Of a stretch of DNA of 64,000 bases, positions 13,101 to 39,215 are shown one piece after another (within the stretch, counting starts at the first letter, position 1; every line of letters starts with the position of its first letter). The position numbers and the translations under genes were made by a program. This stretch comes from Marisa cornuarietis (Eukaryota; Mollusca; Gastropoda; Architaenioglossa; Ampullariidae). Where the stretch lies: contig SMMW01000033.1 in assembly GCA_004794655.1 (NCBI GenBank), forward strand, positions 4,127,501-4,191,500, written 5' to 3'. The notes under the pieces were generated by a model. The model was not told where the DNA came from, ran no database searches, and saw only the letters and a program-made list of their open reading frames with translations.

Positions 13101-16100
13101 AACAAAATTCCAAATTTCAAACAAACATTCAGTTTAATAGATTAACAGCAAAAATACATTTAAAGACCATACAACAGATGTATATCTAGATATACTTTGG
13201 TGACCATGGTACACATTTTTTATAGGTACCTATATTGGCAAAACATATCTTATGTAAATTTAAGCATCTTATTCCCAGCTGTTGATTTTATATCATTTGT
13301 AAGTATGTATTTTGCACCTGTAATCAACACAAGACACAAAATCTTTCTGAAGTGTGGGGGAAGTGGTGCTATCACTCTAGTGTTAATGCTTCCCCCTGTG
13401 GCTGTTATTTGCTAGGCTTGTGATGAGATTTCACAGGACAATTATGACTTTTTATCCTCAACAATATAATAATAGTTTTGAAGGGGGGCCGGTCATTTCG
13501 TCACAAGACCATGCAGTTCGTCACTACCATTTCGTCCCACACCAAAAGTCAATTCGTCACACGTATGGTCCATTTTGTCACAAGACAGAAAAGTCCAATC
13601 GTCACAAGCCCAATCAGTGAAGTCTCTGCATATAATAATAATAAGCAAAAACAAAAAAACAGTCAAAATACAAGTTCACAATAATGACAAAATCTTTAAT
13701 GTAAAAGATTGTTTAAAAGAGAAAAATCATGCACATTTGCCATTGTAAGATTCGCTCTTGGCGTGCGTATTGCCAAGCGACTATTTCGGTCAGTAACATA
13801 GTGGCTACAATTATTCGCATGGCTCTGATTAAAATAAGCAGCTGAGCTTGGGTATCTATATTGTTCGAACTCTTTTAATAATATCTGGCGTTACTAGCTA
13901 CTTGTTACATTGGTGCCCGATTCGCCTTTTGGGCTTGTGACCATTTGACTTTTCTGTCTTGTGACGAAATGGACCATATGTGGGATGAAATGGACCTACG
14001 TGTGACTAATTGACTTTTGGTGTGGGACGAAGTGGTAGTGACGAAATGGTCTTGTGACGAGTTGACCTATGACCATTTGAAGTGTGACTGACTAGCAGGA
14101 GGGGTAAACTGAAAGCTGACATGGGTCAGCAAATAAATAGAAAGTCAACCCTGTCCAACAATTGTGTGGCAACTATATATCTGCATATAAAAATCTCAGG
14201 TTTTTTACACGGAAACTATGTTCTTTTACAACTTTTTTCTTATTTCACCTAACACTCTAATGCATTGTGCGAATTGTGTATGAATTAGTTTAGGGCAGTG
14301 TAGGTACTATAACTACTGTGATGCACAAAATATATGTATTAGTGGGGAAATAATTAAAACTGAGGTCATCTGCATTTAGCAACAGTTCAAAATTGTTCCA
14401 TACACTTGCACTTTTGACACCTGATATTTTCTGGACCTTTGCCAGATGCACTTGTTCAGCCATGCTATAGCATAAAGCACAAGCAACTGGCTTGCACACC
14501 AAGCTGACATCAGTTCCTATGCTTTGGCTGCAGCTCTTATGAAGAGGTGAGCCATGGCGCTTTAATTTAATTTCTCAAAAATTTTCTTTTTGTAATTTTA
14601 AGTTTGAGGCATTTATAGTATTATGAATGGAGCATTTAGAGCACAATTAATATGCTTTTGTGTTCAGTTTGGTCGTTAATGAAGCAAGTTTTTTTTAATG
14701 ATGAATTAGGTATGACTTACTTCAATGCAGATCACTTCTCGTTTGATTCCTCCACCCAGCTGAACATCTGTTGGTCTAATCTTCCTGTTTGGTGCATCCA
14801 ACTGCCACACTCGCAAAGTGTCACTAAGTATAAAAACCACATTATCTTAACTGATGGATCATCCCTTCTAAGATTACTACTGTGCCATTATAATAATCTT
14901 CACTACTACTAGTGCTGCCTCTACCATCAGTACAGTAAAAACAGAAATATTAATGACTGGTAATTAGATAACATGTAAAACAAGCACTCATGTATCAGAA
15001 AAAGAAAATGGGTACATAACATACAGAGAGTGAGAGAAAGAATTTTTTGACGCAGCAAAGATTTGTAATAAGGGGCATCTATAGGCACTTACTTTCCAGC
15101 TGTAACAAAGATATCATTCAGAGCTCTGGAGGATGCTAGGCAGTGTGTGATTCCAGCACTATCCACCTGGGCTGGAGATCCACACAGGGCCTCTTTTTTT
15201 GCTAAATTCCATATCACAACGCTGCAACATTATTTCAATTACTCTATAACATTTGTACAATAGACCTATCTGAAGATCTTACAAACATATCTTTCCAATA
15301 AGCAAGCTGATATTTTCACTGAGATTAAATATTTGTTAGAATTAGAAGAATGATGAAGTTGTTTGCAAAAACCTGAACTATTTTCAATATTAAACAATTC
15401 TTCATCTTGCCCTATGTTCTCTGTGAAAAGAAATCTGTAGATAAACAAGAAGATTAACAAATTAAATTTCATGCAATTACCATTACATATGACAATATTT
15501 ACACTTTATAACTTTAAATGTTTTATTTTGCCATGCTATCACTATAATGCCCCTCTTAAACTTAAAATGGTGCATGTGTGCTGTTAGTTTTGATAACTTT
15601 TGAATATAGAAAATGGGTAGAATCTGCTACCTACGAGCCATCATCTCGACCACCAAGTGAGATCAAGTACTTGCTATCTAGAGTAAAGGCCAGAGCTTCT
15701 ATCTTCACTTTGTGGAGAGAAAGTTCGCATATTGGCTTTTTAGTCTCATAGTCCCATAGCACAATGGCTGCCTGAAATAGTAATTACATATTTAGCTATC
15801 ACTACTTTAAAAAAATCTGAACATTCTCAAAGTAAAAATATATTTCTGCCTATAATAAAAAAGTCAACATATTTGCTTTATCACAAAACTTACAATATTT
15901 GTTTACTCTACAGTGGCGTAGGAAGATGCTCGGCTTTGGGGGGGGCCAGCTCCATGCTGACAATGAATGACACTCACATTCTTGTCTTCCCACCATATTT
16001 TTTTGGGGGGCGGCTGCCCCCCTTGCCCCCCCGATTCCTACGCCACTGCTCTAAAAATAATATTAGTTTCTTTATAAACTTCACAGTGGAAGCTCAATGT

Positions 16101-17451
16101 ATAATAGGATGAGTGTAAGATGAAGTGAACAAGGAAAGCAAAAACAAAAAGGTGGATACATCCACAAAACATGCAGTATATTGAGGAGTGGGGTTGAAGA
16201 AGAGGAACATTTTAGCAGAACACAATTTATGAGAAAATAGTAGAAAAACTTGCTTTTAAACAACATCTAAATGGAGAAAACAAAGAATCACTTTTAAATG
16301 GAATATACTTATGGCCCGTTAAGTTTTTACATTTTTGCAGAAGATTAAACAGCATGCAAGTACCTTGAAGTAGACATAATTACCTTAAAGCCCATATAAG
16401 TAACCTGACCACTAGCAATGTAGTTGCCAGTGTTGTCTATGGCAATGCAGGTTACTACATCTGTGTGGGCAGCCAGCACATTTTCTGGTTTTCCAGTGCC
16501 TACATCTTCAACAATGATATTGCACCCCAAAGGATACAGTAAGTGCTTGTTGTCTTTGTGCATCTGCAGGCCACATTTCACTGTGCCTGTGTCAGAATAA
16601 CAAAAATTAGTAATGAATGTCTTATACTTAACTAAATCTGCTAAATTCCATATCCTGATGTGCATCAATTACTATATGCAGTATACTATGTCATGTGCTG
16701 ATGAAAAAGAAGATTATAAAAGAAATATGTTAATTAGTTTATGCTATTTTACTTCTTTATGCTGGATGTTCAATATGTAGTACTCAAGTCACGTTAATTG
16801 TATCTTTGTAACTATTACAAGTATACAACCTAGTTGTGAAAACTCATATACTAATTATAACCAAATAAAATAAAGTCGGTGCTTCCATTGTTGTCAGTTT
16901 TCTTCAGTGCTTTAGTGCACTGTATTGTAGTTGTACCTTGCGGATGCGATAAATCGAGATTGTTATAATGCAAGTCAAACTGCTGAGTAGCAGACGAGGA
17001 GTTTGAGAGCAGCTGTTTTGTCAGTACTGTCGTTTTCTTTCGTCCCCTGTGTTCTGTATCTACTTAGTCCACGTCTCTTCCTCGTTTTAAGCGCTAAGAG
17101 CATGCTCTCTATGAGTGTGAATATGCGCTATAAAAATCTTCACTACTACTACTATAGGATGGTGAGAAAAAGACCAGCAGTAATCCAGAACATTTCTGGC
17201 CATTTTCAATTGAAAAGTGTTAATTTAAAAAATAATCTGGTTACACGAATTTTAAAAATAAGCTGGTTACACGCTCTTTTCAACTTCATACTAAAGTTGC
17301 AATCAAATATCAAATACTGGCTACAAAGCAGTCATACTTTGATCTGCCTTTTTTTAATCAACTATAACTGTCAATCCAAAATTTGTCACGTACCATTAAA
17401 ACCAATGATGCGAATAAGCTCAAGGGAATCACATCCTTTTTCTTCATCCAT
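7104..17451 (-). CDS. CFAP52: CFAP52 (WDR16), WD40 ciliary microtubule inner protein (13 exons)
   Basis: Thirteen minus-strand exons join in phase to 649 aa: 17451-17394, 16586-16384, 15771-15635, 15221-15093, 14823-14721, 12790-12503, 11918-11874, 10879-10767, 10592-10444, 9512-9343, 8422-8250, 7972-7738 and 7250-7104. It starts MDEEKGCDSLELIRIIGFN and ends GAIHVWRYPY, both typical of the family; human CFAP52 is about 620 aa. WD40 repeats run throughout, such as GTDRKVAYWD and ASTDGSTIVWDL. Known orthologues form two beta-propellers inside ciliary doublet microtubules near the inner junction. The 45-nt exon 7 was found from its splice sites and the family sequence (SIAKRGKGHM). In the last repeat the usual KVWDY is KVATY, so the tryptophan is lost. 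Introns hold five recognisable repeats. Confidence 0.95.
8630..9254 (-). repeat. LTR-like repeat block in CFAP52 intron
   Basis: A less AT-rich block between CFAP52 exons 11 and 10 starts, on the minus strand, with TGTAACAGGGTGGGAC at 9254, as an LTR would. Its minus-strand sequence near 8690-8850 (for example GTAGCAATGAAAACAAACAC and ACCGACGACC) recurs at about 59940-60144 on the plus strand, so it is a dispersed repeat. A clear second terminus and target-site duplication were not found. The internal minus-strand open frame (8814-9230) resembles no known protein and is not called as a gene. Confidence 0.5.
10127..10313. mobile_element. 187-bp hAT MITE
   Basis: The ends are inverted repeats, CCGCGGTTCTCAACC on the left and GGTTGAGAAACGCTG on the right (complement CAGCGTTTCTCAACC), as in Charlie-type hAT elements. 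An exact 8-bp target duplication AGCTAACC lies at 10119-10126 and 10314-10321. The interior is G-rich and non-coding. It sits in a CFAP52 intron, about 120 bp from exon 9. Confidence 0.9.
13487..14080. mobile_element. Foldback element with long inverted arms
   Basis: The left arm (about 13491-13614) and right arm (about 13929-14080) are imperfect inverted copies of each other, roughly 125-150 bp long. Each arm is built from variants of a short unit, GTGACGAAATGG or GTGACGAATTGAC, repeated five or six times. The roughly 310-bp centre is unrelated AT-rich DNA. There is no coding potential, and no target duplication could be fixed. It lies in the CFAP52 intron between exons 5 and 6. Confidence 0.75.
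15911..16048. mobile_element. 138-bp hAT-like MITE with 5-bp target site
   Basis: Perfect 14-bp inverted ends CAGTGGCGTAGGAA and TTCCTACGCCACTG, with G-run and C-run subterminal tracts. It is flanked by the direct repeat CTCTA (15906-15910 and 16049-16053). The CAGTGGCGTA terminus and 5-bp duplication fit the hAT lineage with short target sites, as for the larger element in ATG12 intron 2. Non-coding. Confidence 0.85.
17019..17155 (+). mobile_element. CR1/L2-like LINE 3' tail fragment
   Basis: This block in CFAP52 intron 1 is nearly identical to the 3' end of the LINE at 60152-60942, seen there in reverse. Both contain TTTTAAGCGCTAAGAGCATG and a stretch ending GCGCTATAAAAATCTTCACT. Here the end is a CTACTACTA tract. 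Only the 3' UTR is present, so it is a severely 5'-truncated insertion. Confidence 0.8.
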
Positions 17452-31458
<14,007 letters not shown>

Positions 31459-34400
31459 AAATATGGTTTGACAGATGGTTTCTTCATTTGTCAAGACCGG
31501 TGTGATGGTTGATGTAGGAGCGTTATACGAAAACTCTGTTTACTGCACCCTCATTTCAGGTATTTGTGGATATCTGTGTTTTAAGCATGAAAAAAACCTG
31601 AATCTTGGATTTTTACCAAGTATGAGAATGCGGTGTAAGTCTGGATTGTATCCTAATGTGGAGTGACCAAGTTAAGTTGCCTTTGAAAGGGAATGATGAA
31701 GTGTTTCAAGGTTAGTTGGTGCATGATAGCATCAGTTATGCCTTTGAAAGATTAAGGATTATGCATTGATCTTTGCTGTGTTCTTTATGGAAGGCTCTGT
31801 GACATTGAAGGTTCAGTTTGCTGATAAATACTTCTAACTGAAAAAGAACATTAGACGACTTGTATCTGAGGAAACTGGCCAGATGTCTGAAACCCAAGGT
31901 TTTGCAAGGTAATTGTGTGGTTTTGTATTCACTTTCAGCAGGTGATGTTCATCTGTATTTTTATAACAACATCAGATCAAATTCAGTTTTAGCATCTTTC
32001 AGTCAATATTTGAATGATGTCTTTAGTTAAAGACTATGTTTTGTGTATGTCCTTACGTGCAGGTGTGTACATGAAGTACATGTGTGGGCATGCATGCTGG
32101 CATGCGAATAAATGCTTACATAGTGAACGTGAGCAAAGGTACAGAAAGAAAAGTGTATATGTGCAGAAAGTAGTTTAGGCAGCAAACCTGGCGATGACAA
32201 AATTGTAGAAATATCATGTTTACCTACCCATAATGTGTGTGAATGAAGTGCTGTTTATACGTGATGGATGTTTCTGGAGGGGGAAAGAATAGTCAAGTGT
32301 ATTCTCAAGGAGAATTCTTTTTTAATTGCCAGCGGTGCATTTTCTTCCAGCAGTTTTATGTAACAGTTTTTGTACAGCATCAAGAATTTTCCCTACTTAA
32401 ATTTCAGGACCCGTTCGATTGTCACAGTAAATAAGCTGTTCCTCTTCTTTTTAGTGTCCATTTTTATTTGCTTAATCTGTTTTTCATTACTGCTCTTTTA
32501 ACTAAATTCATTTTGATTTGTGGATCATTTGATTTTGATGTAGAAACTTCGCTCAACTCTGTTTCAGATATGTTATTAAATCAGAATGTTTATAACATCA
32601 TAGAGCACACAATAATACATGGTTCACTGCTTGTCTTATCACTGTAATTGCCTAAGGCACATCAATAAGTTCGTAAGACAATACTTTTCATTAATTTAAA
32701 GAATAAATGTTTTGTCAGTTCTGGTCTTCGATGAGTTAGATAGCCACATGGTTGTGGTTAGTAAAAAGAAAAATCTTGGGGACAGAGTTTCTCTATTGTT
32801 ATGTGTAAAGTGCTAACATTTGCACATCTGCAGAAGAGTGATTAATATGTATTATCTGTTTAATCTGTGAGATCAAGATATTTCTGGTCGGTTATACCAG
32901 TACTTTCATATTTTGTCCTCATCAGATCAGATAATGTGAAATTTTGACTGATGTTACTAAAGCATTTAATGAAAAATACATACTTCAAATAAAGGCCAGA
33001 TTAGACCTGTTTTCAATTGGCTTTCAACTAAGCACTGAAAGGGTGAGCAAAGTGCGATGAAGTCTCTTGAATGTTCTGTATTTGTAAATTTTATATTCAC
33101 AGCCCTTATGATCTTTTGAATCACAATGATTTTATCATTTTTGTTGCTGTAGTTGTGTTTGATGAGAGGATGTGTGACTTCTTGTCAAAGTGATCAAGCA
33201 GATTGAGTTGCCGTGACACTTGGTTGATTTATTTTCTTTTCATTGCTAATCTGGAGAGCTTGAGGAAGTTACATTTAGCTTTATTCAGGTAGTGTAGGTG
33301 CACACAAAGGACATTAATTAAGTTATATAGATTTGTTGCTTTATATTGGCAACTTATATCATTTTTTATTGTTCAGGTTGTTTGGTTTATCTTAGGAAAC
33401 ATAAAAAGTATTACCTCTGCCTAAAAGAATTTTAAGGAATTTATAACCCATCTTTTGGCAGAATAAGCAGAAAGATACATAAATGTGCATGCCCATATGT
33501 TGAACACTATTAAGCAAACAGTTTATGTGTTTAAATTATTTAAACACAAATGTTTCTTTTTTTACATGGTGTAATAAAATAGAATTGCAGATGTTTGTAT
33601 TCTTTAAAGTTTGTTTTTCTGCCCTTAATTTAAAAAATGTCATAGTTTTATTGCTGTTTACAGACAAGCTAAATTAGAAAACAATGAGCACTACGGAATG
33701 AACGGTTGAAATTTTAGTGAATAATGTAAGTAGATTTCCACTGTAAATATAGGATAAGTGAAATGTGTAATGTGAAGTCATAGCTATGCTGGCTTTGCTC
33801 TAATTTAAATGAGTAAGCATCTGTGGAACTACTCGATTGTTTCCTGTTTAGAATGAGAATTATTTAATTTGAGTACTATTTTCAAAGCCTATTAAAACTA
33901 TTATTTCAGATCTTGGGTTATTAAGACTTTTCTGGGTAATAGTATAGGTGGGTTTTTTTTGTGTGAGTGTGAGGGGGGGGGAGATTTTTAAGTTGAAGAT
34001 GAGGCATACTGTTTTGTATGTTCACAAACATTTCAAGCTTATTAAAAGGTTTTCTCCGAGATCATGAAAGGGCTAAGATGTTCTGAGAATACAGCATTTT
34101 TTATGAGATTTTAATACTTGCAGGTGGGGGAACTTCAGATTTTATTTTTAATGGCTTTAAAGATCCTCAAACCGTTACGCAAACTCAGCAACCAGGAACC
34201 CCCTTCTGTTCCCCTGATATTGTAGTATGCACGTGAACTCAAAATCATGAAGCGAACATTAACAACATGCCCTTGAACATGAACCCATTCCCAAAGTTAT
34301 CGATTTGTGAAGTAGCACAAAATGTCTTGTAACATCCTACTGTTTTTGTCTGCATCGATGCTTTACGCAAGGAACCTTTTGCCAAATGTAATATATATTA

Positions 34401-34740
34401 ACTTGGTGGTAGCCAAAGGAAGGTGCATTTGCAAGAAAGATGTAGAAGCGTAGTGTGGTATTTATCTGGCTATAATTATGTGCCGCTAAAAAAAGCACTA
34501 ATGAATGGTGTATAATGAGTTAAAACACAGCTCTGTCATTTTGCAGCTCTGTTTCTCCTGTCAAGCAAAATGTTTTCTTTCCCTAAAATCTGTATCTGTT
34601 ATGCAATGGTCAGAGATCTATTTAGAGTTTAAAGTGTACCTGATCTGTGTTCCAGTTTTCTCTTGCTAATCATGAACCAAAACATCAAGTAGTTCCTTGA
34701 GCTGTATGCTTATTGTTCCTTTTCTCCTGTAGAATAAAGG
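31459..34740 (+). other. Probable FOXK 3' UTR
   Basis: No coding exon was recognised after the FOXK stop. The sequence is evenly AT-rich without clear transposon borders, as expected for a long 3' UTR. AATAAA signals are at 31454-31459 (overlapping the stop, so unlikely to be used), 32988-32993, 33573-33578 and 34733-34738. The true end cannot be fixed from sequence alone. Confidence 0.4.
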
Positions 34741-36915
34741 TGGTCATAGCTTAAAGTAGATTTAGGTATGCAAGGAAACAATTTAAAGTGTTTGGGTAAG
34801 AATGCTTGAATATTGTTTTTCACACATGACAACCCTTGGTCCATGTGTAATCAGAAAAGGGTGAATCTCATTTCAAAACATGCCACCATTTATAGACTTT
34901 GTATCTGCTTTGATGGGAATCATGTCATTGTTTTGTCTGATTTTGTGAGTACGTTTTTTTCTTTTCACATGAAATTAGCTGCCTTTTAACATTTAATAAT
35001 CATTGCTGTAGTTATCAACATATCTAACATTTCTCTTGTAAACAGGTAAGTGTATGTCATCTTGAAAGTTTTTCATGCTGTTTTTTAAAAATCTAATTCT
35101 ACTTCCACTTTCATAGCCGAAGAAAGTAGTATTTTCAGTTTCCTAGTTAAAAATCTGTCCAAAATTTCCCTTTTGCTGCCAGTTATGTTCATATAAAAAT
35201 CGATTCAATTTCTTGAAAATTCAGAGTGTAGGTGAGGATCTCTTAAATCCACAATGCAGCACATTTCAAGGTTTCACATTCTATTGATGGCATCAGCTGG
35301 CTGGCTACTTTGTAGTGATTTATAGGCTTAGTTTCTGGCTCTGCCTGCCTAAAACACAATTTTCCACCCCGTCCCTTTCACATTCTATTGCGGAGAGCTG
35401 TGTAAACTGCCTTCAGCAAATTTTCACTAAGATTTATATAGTTTAAAAAGGTTTATAGATTTACATAGTTGTTGGCTTGTGTTTCAGCTGTATAGAAAAA
35501 CAAACTTCATTGTTTGCAAATAGGATAATACATCACCAAAACCATTGTTACTTCGCAATAAGTGTTTAAGAAAAAAGCCTTAGGGCTGCCTTACAGTCCT
35601 GGGTTCAGCTCTTGTCTTGGGCATGATCTTTCATAAATGCAGTTTTGTATATTTATACTATGCTCAAATTCAAGCACGGTTAGCACTTGTCACCAATACA
35701 GAGAGAATTGGCTGTCATGGGTTCAGATCTCGACTCGGGCTTGCAGGCTAAAGGCCGTGATATAGCCTTAATTACTGGCTTGGTGTAAACCCTCCCCAAA
35801 CTTCATTCACAAGCTTATACATTACAAGCTTAAAAAACATGCTGGAGGAGCAATGTAGAAAATGGACAAAACTGAAGATGCACGTTTTGTGATTGTAACT
35901 TGGAAGGTTTGTTCGTGTAGAAGTTTTGTTCAAGATAAAAAAAAAAGTAAAACCGGCTAGGGTTATTTTTTTTTAATGCAGATCCCAGAGGATGCCAAAC
36001 TACTGTATATTGACATGATGCTTCTTTTCTTCTGCTTTTCTGAGAATGAGTTCCAGCATAATTGCAGGGCATAGTCCTTCTGCATCCTTCTCCTCCGAGC
36101 CATAGCATGACCTTTCTTGTTGGCATGGCATAAAATGCCAACCGTCCCCATCCATTCAACCCTAGAAAGATTGGGTGATTCAAAGTTTGGCAGACACATC
36201 AAAACGGATTTTCAAGAAATGTAGAAAGGAAAGGATGCCTTTATCGAAAAATGTGCTTCTATGCCTTTAATCATATTTCCTGGACCCAACATCACAGGAA
36301 TGGCATAGTAGTGAGGGCAAGACATGCTACTTGATATCGTGAGATGCCCACAGCATTTTTCCTTTGTTCGACCTGAAGTTTCAAGTAGCAGGCTTTTCTT
36401 TATGTTAATCTGAGGCTGCTTAGAACCAATTATAAAACTTGTAGGAATCAAACAACTCAGTGGTGCGGGGGGGGGGATTTAAACACTAGATTGGGTACTT
36501 GTAAAACTTTAAAATTGTGATGTTACTGAAAAATTTTTATTTTAAATATTGGCATAATATTTATCAGTCTCAATGATGGCATTTTTTCTTAAATGCATGT
36601 GATAAAAGGAGTCACATGGAAGGTGAAAATGATGCCTTGCTAAATATGCCAAATTTGAATTCACCATTTTTGCCGTCTACTTTTAAGTTTTAGTTACGTA
36701 TTTTGGCCCATATTTCCTGTCTTCCGCCACTTTCCCAGATCAGCCGGCCTCGACATCTCTTGTTGCCTCAAGATAAATCTTAGTCGACTTTCTGTACTTA
36801 ATTCCTCAAAGATAGAAACCGAGAACTGGTGAGCGTGTGAATTGGTTACAGTTAAAAAGAAAACGAAACTTGTCATTATAAGTTCTGGGATGACAGTGAA
36901 TCCACTGCTACAAAA

Positions 36916-36946
<31 letters not shown>
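36916..36946. repeat. Compound (GT)n(GA)n microsatellite
   Basis: A run of GT dinucleotides passes directly into a run of GA dinucleotides over about 31 bp. Confidence 0.9.
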
Positions 36947-38933
36947 CAAAACGTTAATTGTCGATAATTAAAACCGACTTAATGGGTGTGGTGGGGGGGA
37001 GATGTGCCAACAGGAAATGTGCTGAATTTTATTGATTTGAGAGTGGGTGGGGGTTCGAAGGATGTGTTGTGTGTGTGTGTGGTTGTAAACGGATTTAACA
37101 GCCATTATTAGACAAATCATATTACTTTCGCGAGTGTTAACTATGTGCACAGATGAAACTTCCCATTCATGCATGTGCACACGTCGGTGTTGCCTTTAGT
37201 GATGTTTCCATACGCTTCTCTAATAGTCACCAGTGCCATCTTGTGGCAGCCGTACACTTTTGAAGTTTGCTGGTATGCGGTGAACGTGTGAAGTACAATT
37301 GAACACGGAATAGTTTGTAATCGAGAATAAAAAATTATGTGTATAGTAGACACCGTTTTAAGGCATTTTCATTGCTGTTGTTAGTGTGCTTTGTTAAAAT
37401 GACACTTATGTCCATGAATGTTTGCTTGTATAAAAGAATAAACATTTGGGTTTCATAACTTGAGTGCGGTTCAATGTGCTGTGTCGTTTCTAATGCTGTA
37501 CTGAATAAATGCTGGCATGGATACCTTATGCCTTTTTCACAGTAACCATAGCTGGTTGTTAGCGTCACCACAGCCTTGTTGATTTCTACCAAAGTTTATT
37601 GTGTTTGTTTTTCTTTTTTTGTTTTTTGTTTTTTTGTTGTTGTAAGGATTGTGTTTATTTCTCGTTGGCCCAGGCAGTGAACCACGTACAAACCAGAGCT
37701 CATTGACCTTTACGACTAGTAGGAAATAAAAATACGAGCAAACACTGGGAGTAGAGACGAATGCGAATGTACAAGTTGGGAGCGTCTTTCCAAAATCGGC
37801 TGTTTTGTTTCCTTTACAGTCATTTCCCCATAGCTCGCACCCACTTCAAGATCACAAGGCACTTAATAAAAGTGAAGAAAAGGTTTAAAGCAATTGGTTT
37901 CAGTGTTTTATGACATTGGATACTGGAGCAAACAACCTAGTTATTTCACAAACATGGCGCTTTGGTTCCTGTGTCACGAATCCAGCGGCAATGCAGCTCG
38001 TCTTATACCGCGTAAGGACATCTGTCAAGTTTTCGTCAAAGGCCAGTGTACATCCAAAACAAAAGCTTCAAGACAGGAAACCGCACCTCACTCTTCAGCG
38101 GCTACTGCTTCGGCGATGAGTGGGAGAACGATGGTCGTTGGTTTGTAAAGGCTAAAGTCTTGTAAAGCTTTTGTATATAAAACCCCCGAGGGCCTGGTTC
38201 CAAGCGCTGGAAGTGGACCCCTATCTTCATGGATGACCCGCTCCTCTCCTCATCCTTGTTTCAGTACCAGGATGTTCCACATTTGTTCCTGAGTTCTTTT
38301 ATCATTTCATCCCTCCACATCTTTTGGCACATTCTTCTAAATTTCCAATTCCAAACCTATTCTCTTTCTTTATCCGTTACCACCTTTAGACCCCCTGTGT
38401 TCGGCATCCTGGGCATGGGATGTTGACCATCAACGACTATGCTTGTCTATAACGCATAGAGCGTCTAGGCAATTTCTATAGATCACTGGCTTAGACAGGT
38501 CTACCCTTAGTCGCTAGTGCTAGGCCATTGAAGATGATAACTGTGAAAGACTTTGTTCCCTTACCTCTCGACACATGATAAGAAGTTGAAAGCAAAATCT
38601 TGGTGTGTAGGCTGGGAGATTTTAGCAGACGAGATCTATGTGCAGATTAACGAATCATCTACTTTGCAGGGCAAAATCCAGTTCTCTCCTATACTTAAAA
38701 TCAGAATAGGCAAAATTAAGAAACATAAGAGACATTTGGGGCATAAATTCAATTTTTCCTTAAGCTTCCATATTTGAATACGGTCTGTGTGACAGCAAGA
38801 ATAGTCTCTTCAAGAAACGCAAAATATTTTATATGTGCCTTAACAGCACATGGGTACAGAGTACAGTGTCACATCTTCACATGCGATAAAAAAACTGAAT
38901 AATATAAAGGCTTCAAATCGCATAAAATACCTG

Positions 38934-38939
38934 TTTATT
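38934..38939 (-). promoter_or_regulatory. AATAAA polyadenylation signal for alanine racemase
   Basis: TTTATT on the plus strand gives a minus-strand AATAAA 277 bp after the alanine racemase stop codon. Candidate only. Confidence 0.45.
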
Positions 38940-39215
38940 CCACATAAAAAATCAACTATGGCCAAAGTTGAGACGCCCAGAGTTTATGCTCTGAAATATG
39001 CGGGTTGGAAGGTTTGACGTCAAATCCAGTGAAATAAGAGATGTTAAACTTTTCCCTGTGAGTAAATTTGTAAGTTTAACGATAATCAACGTGCAATTTA
39101 TATAGCTCGTGATGAGCAAGGAACATGGACAAAATACGAAGGGCGGAATCTCTTATTACACGGCAATCCGTTGTCTGTAGGATGATGGTCTGTAACATCC
39201 ACGAACTATAAGATG

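Larger units (their letters stand above)
34741..39215. other. Intergenic DNA between FOXK and alanine racemase
   Basis: No gene recognised. Around 35590-35750 two stretches (GGGTTCAGCTCTTGTCTTGGG and, 110 bp later, GGGTTCAGATCTCGACTCGGG) resemble the RNA polymerase III B box of the local tRNA-derived SINEs, so degraded SINE pieces are likely. A mixed GT/GA microsatellite is at 36916-36946. The open frames at 35830-36451, 37141-37592 and 37894-38148 show no family signature. The 3' UTR of the alanine racemase gene should cover about 38910-39215. Confidence 0.45.

Noticed and set aside
35570..35800. Possible tRNA gene from GGGTTCAGATCTCG-type B boxes
   Set aside because: No cloverleaf could be built, and the pattern repeats 110 bp apart as in degraded SINEs.
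37894..38148. 84-codon plus-strand frame in intergenic DNA
   Set aside because: No family motif in any of the three frames, no splice context, and no neighbouring exon in phase.
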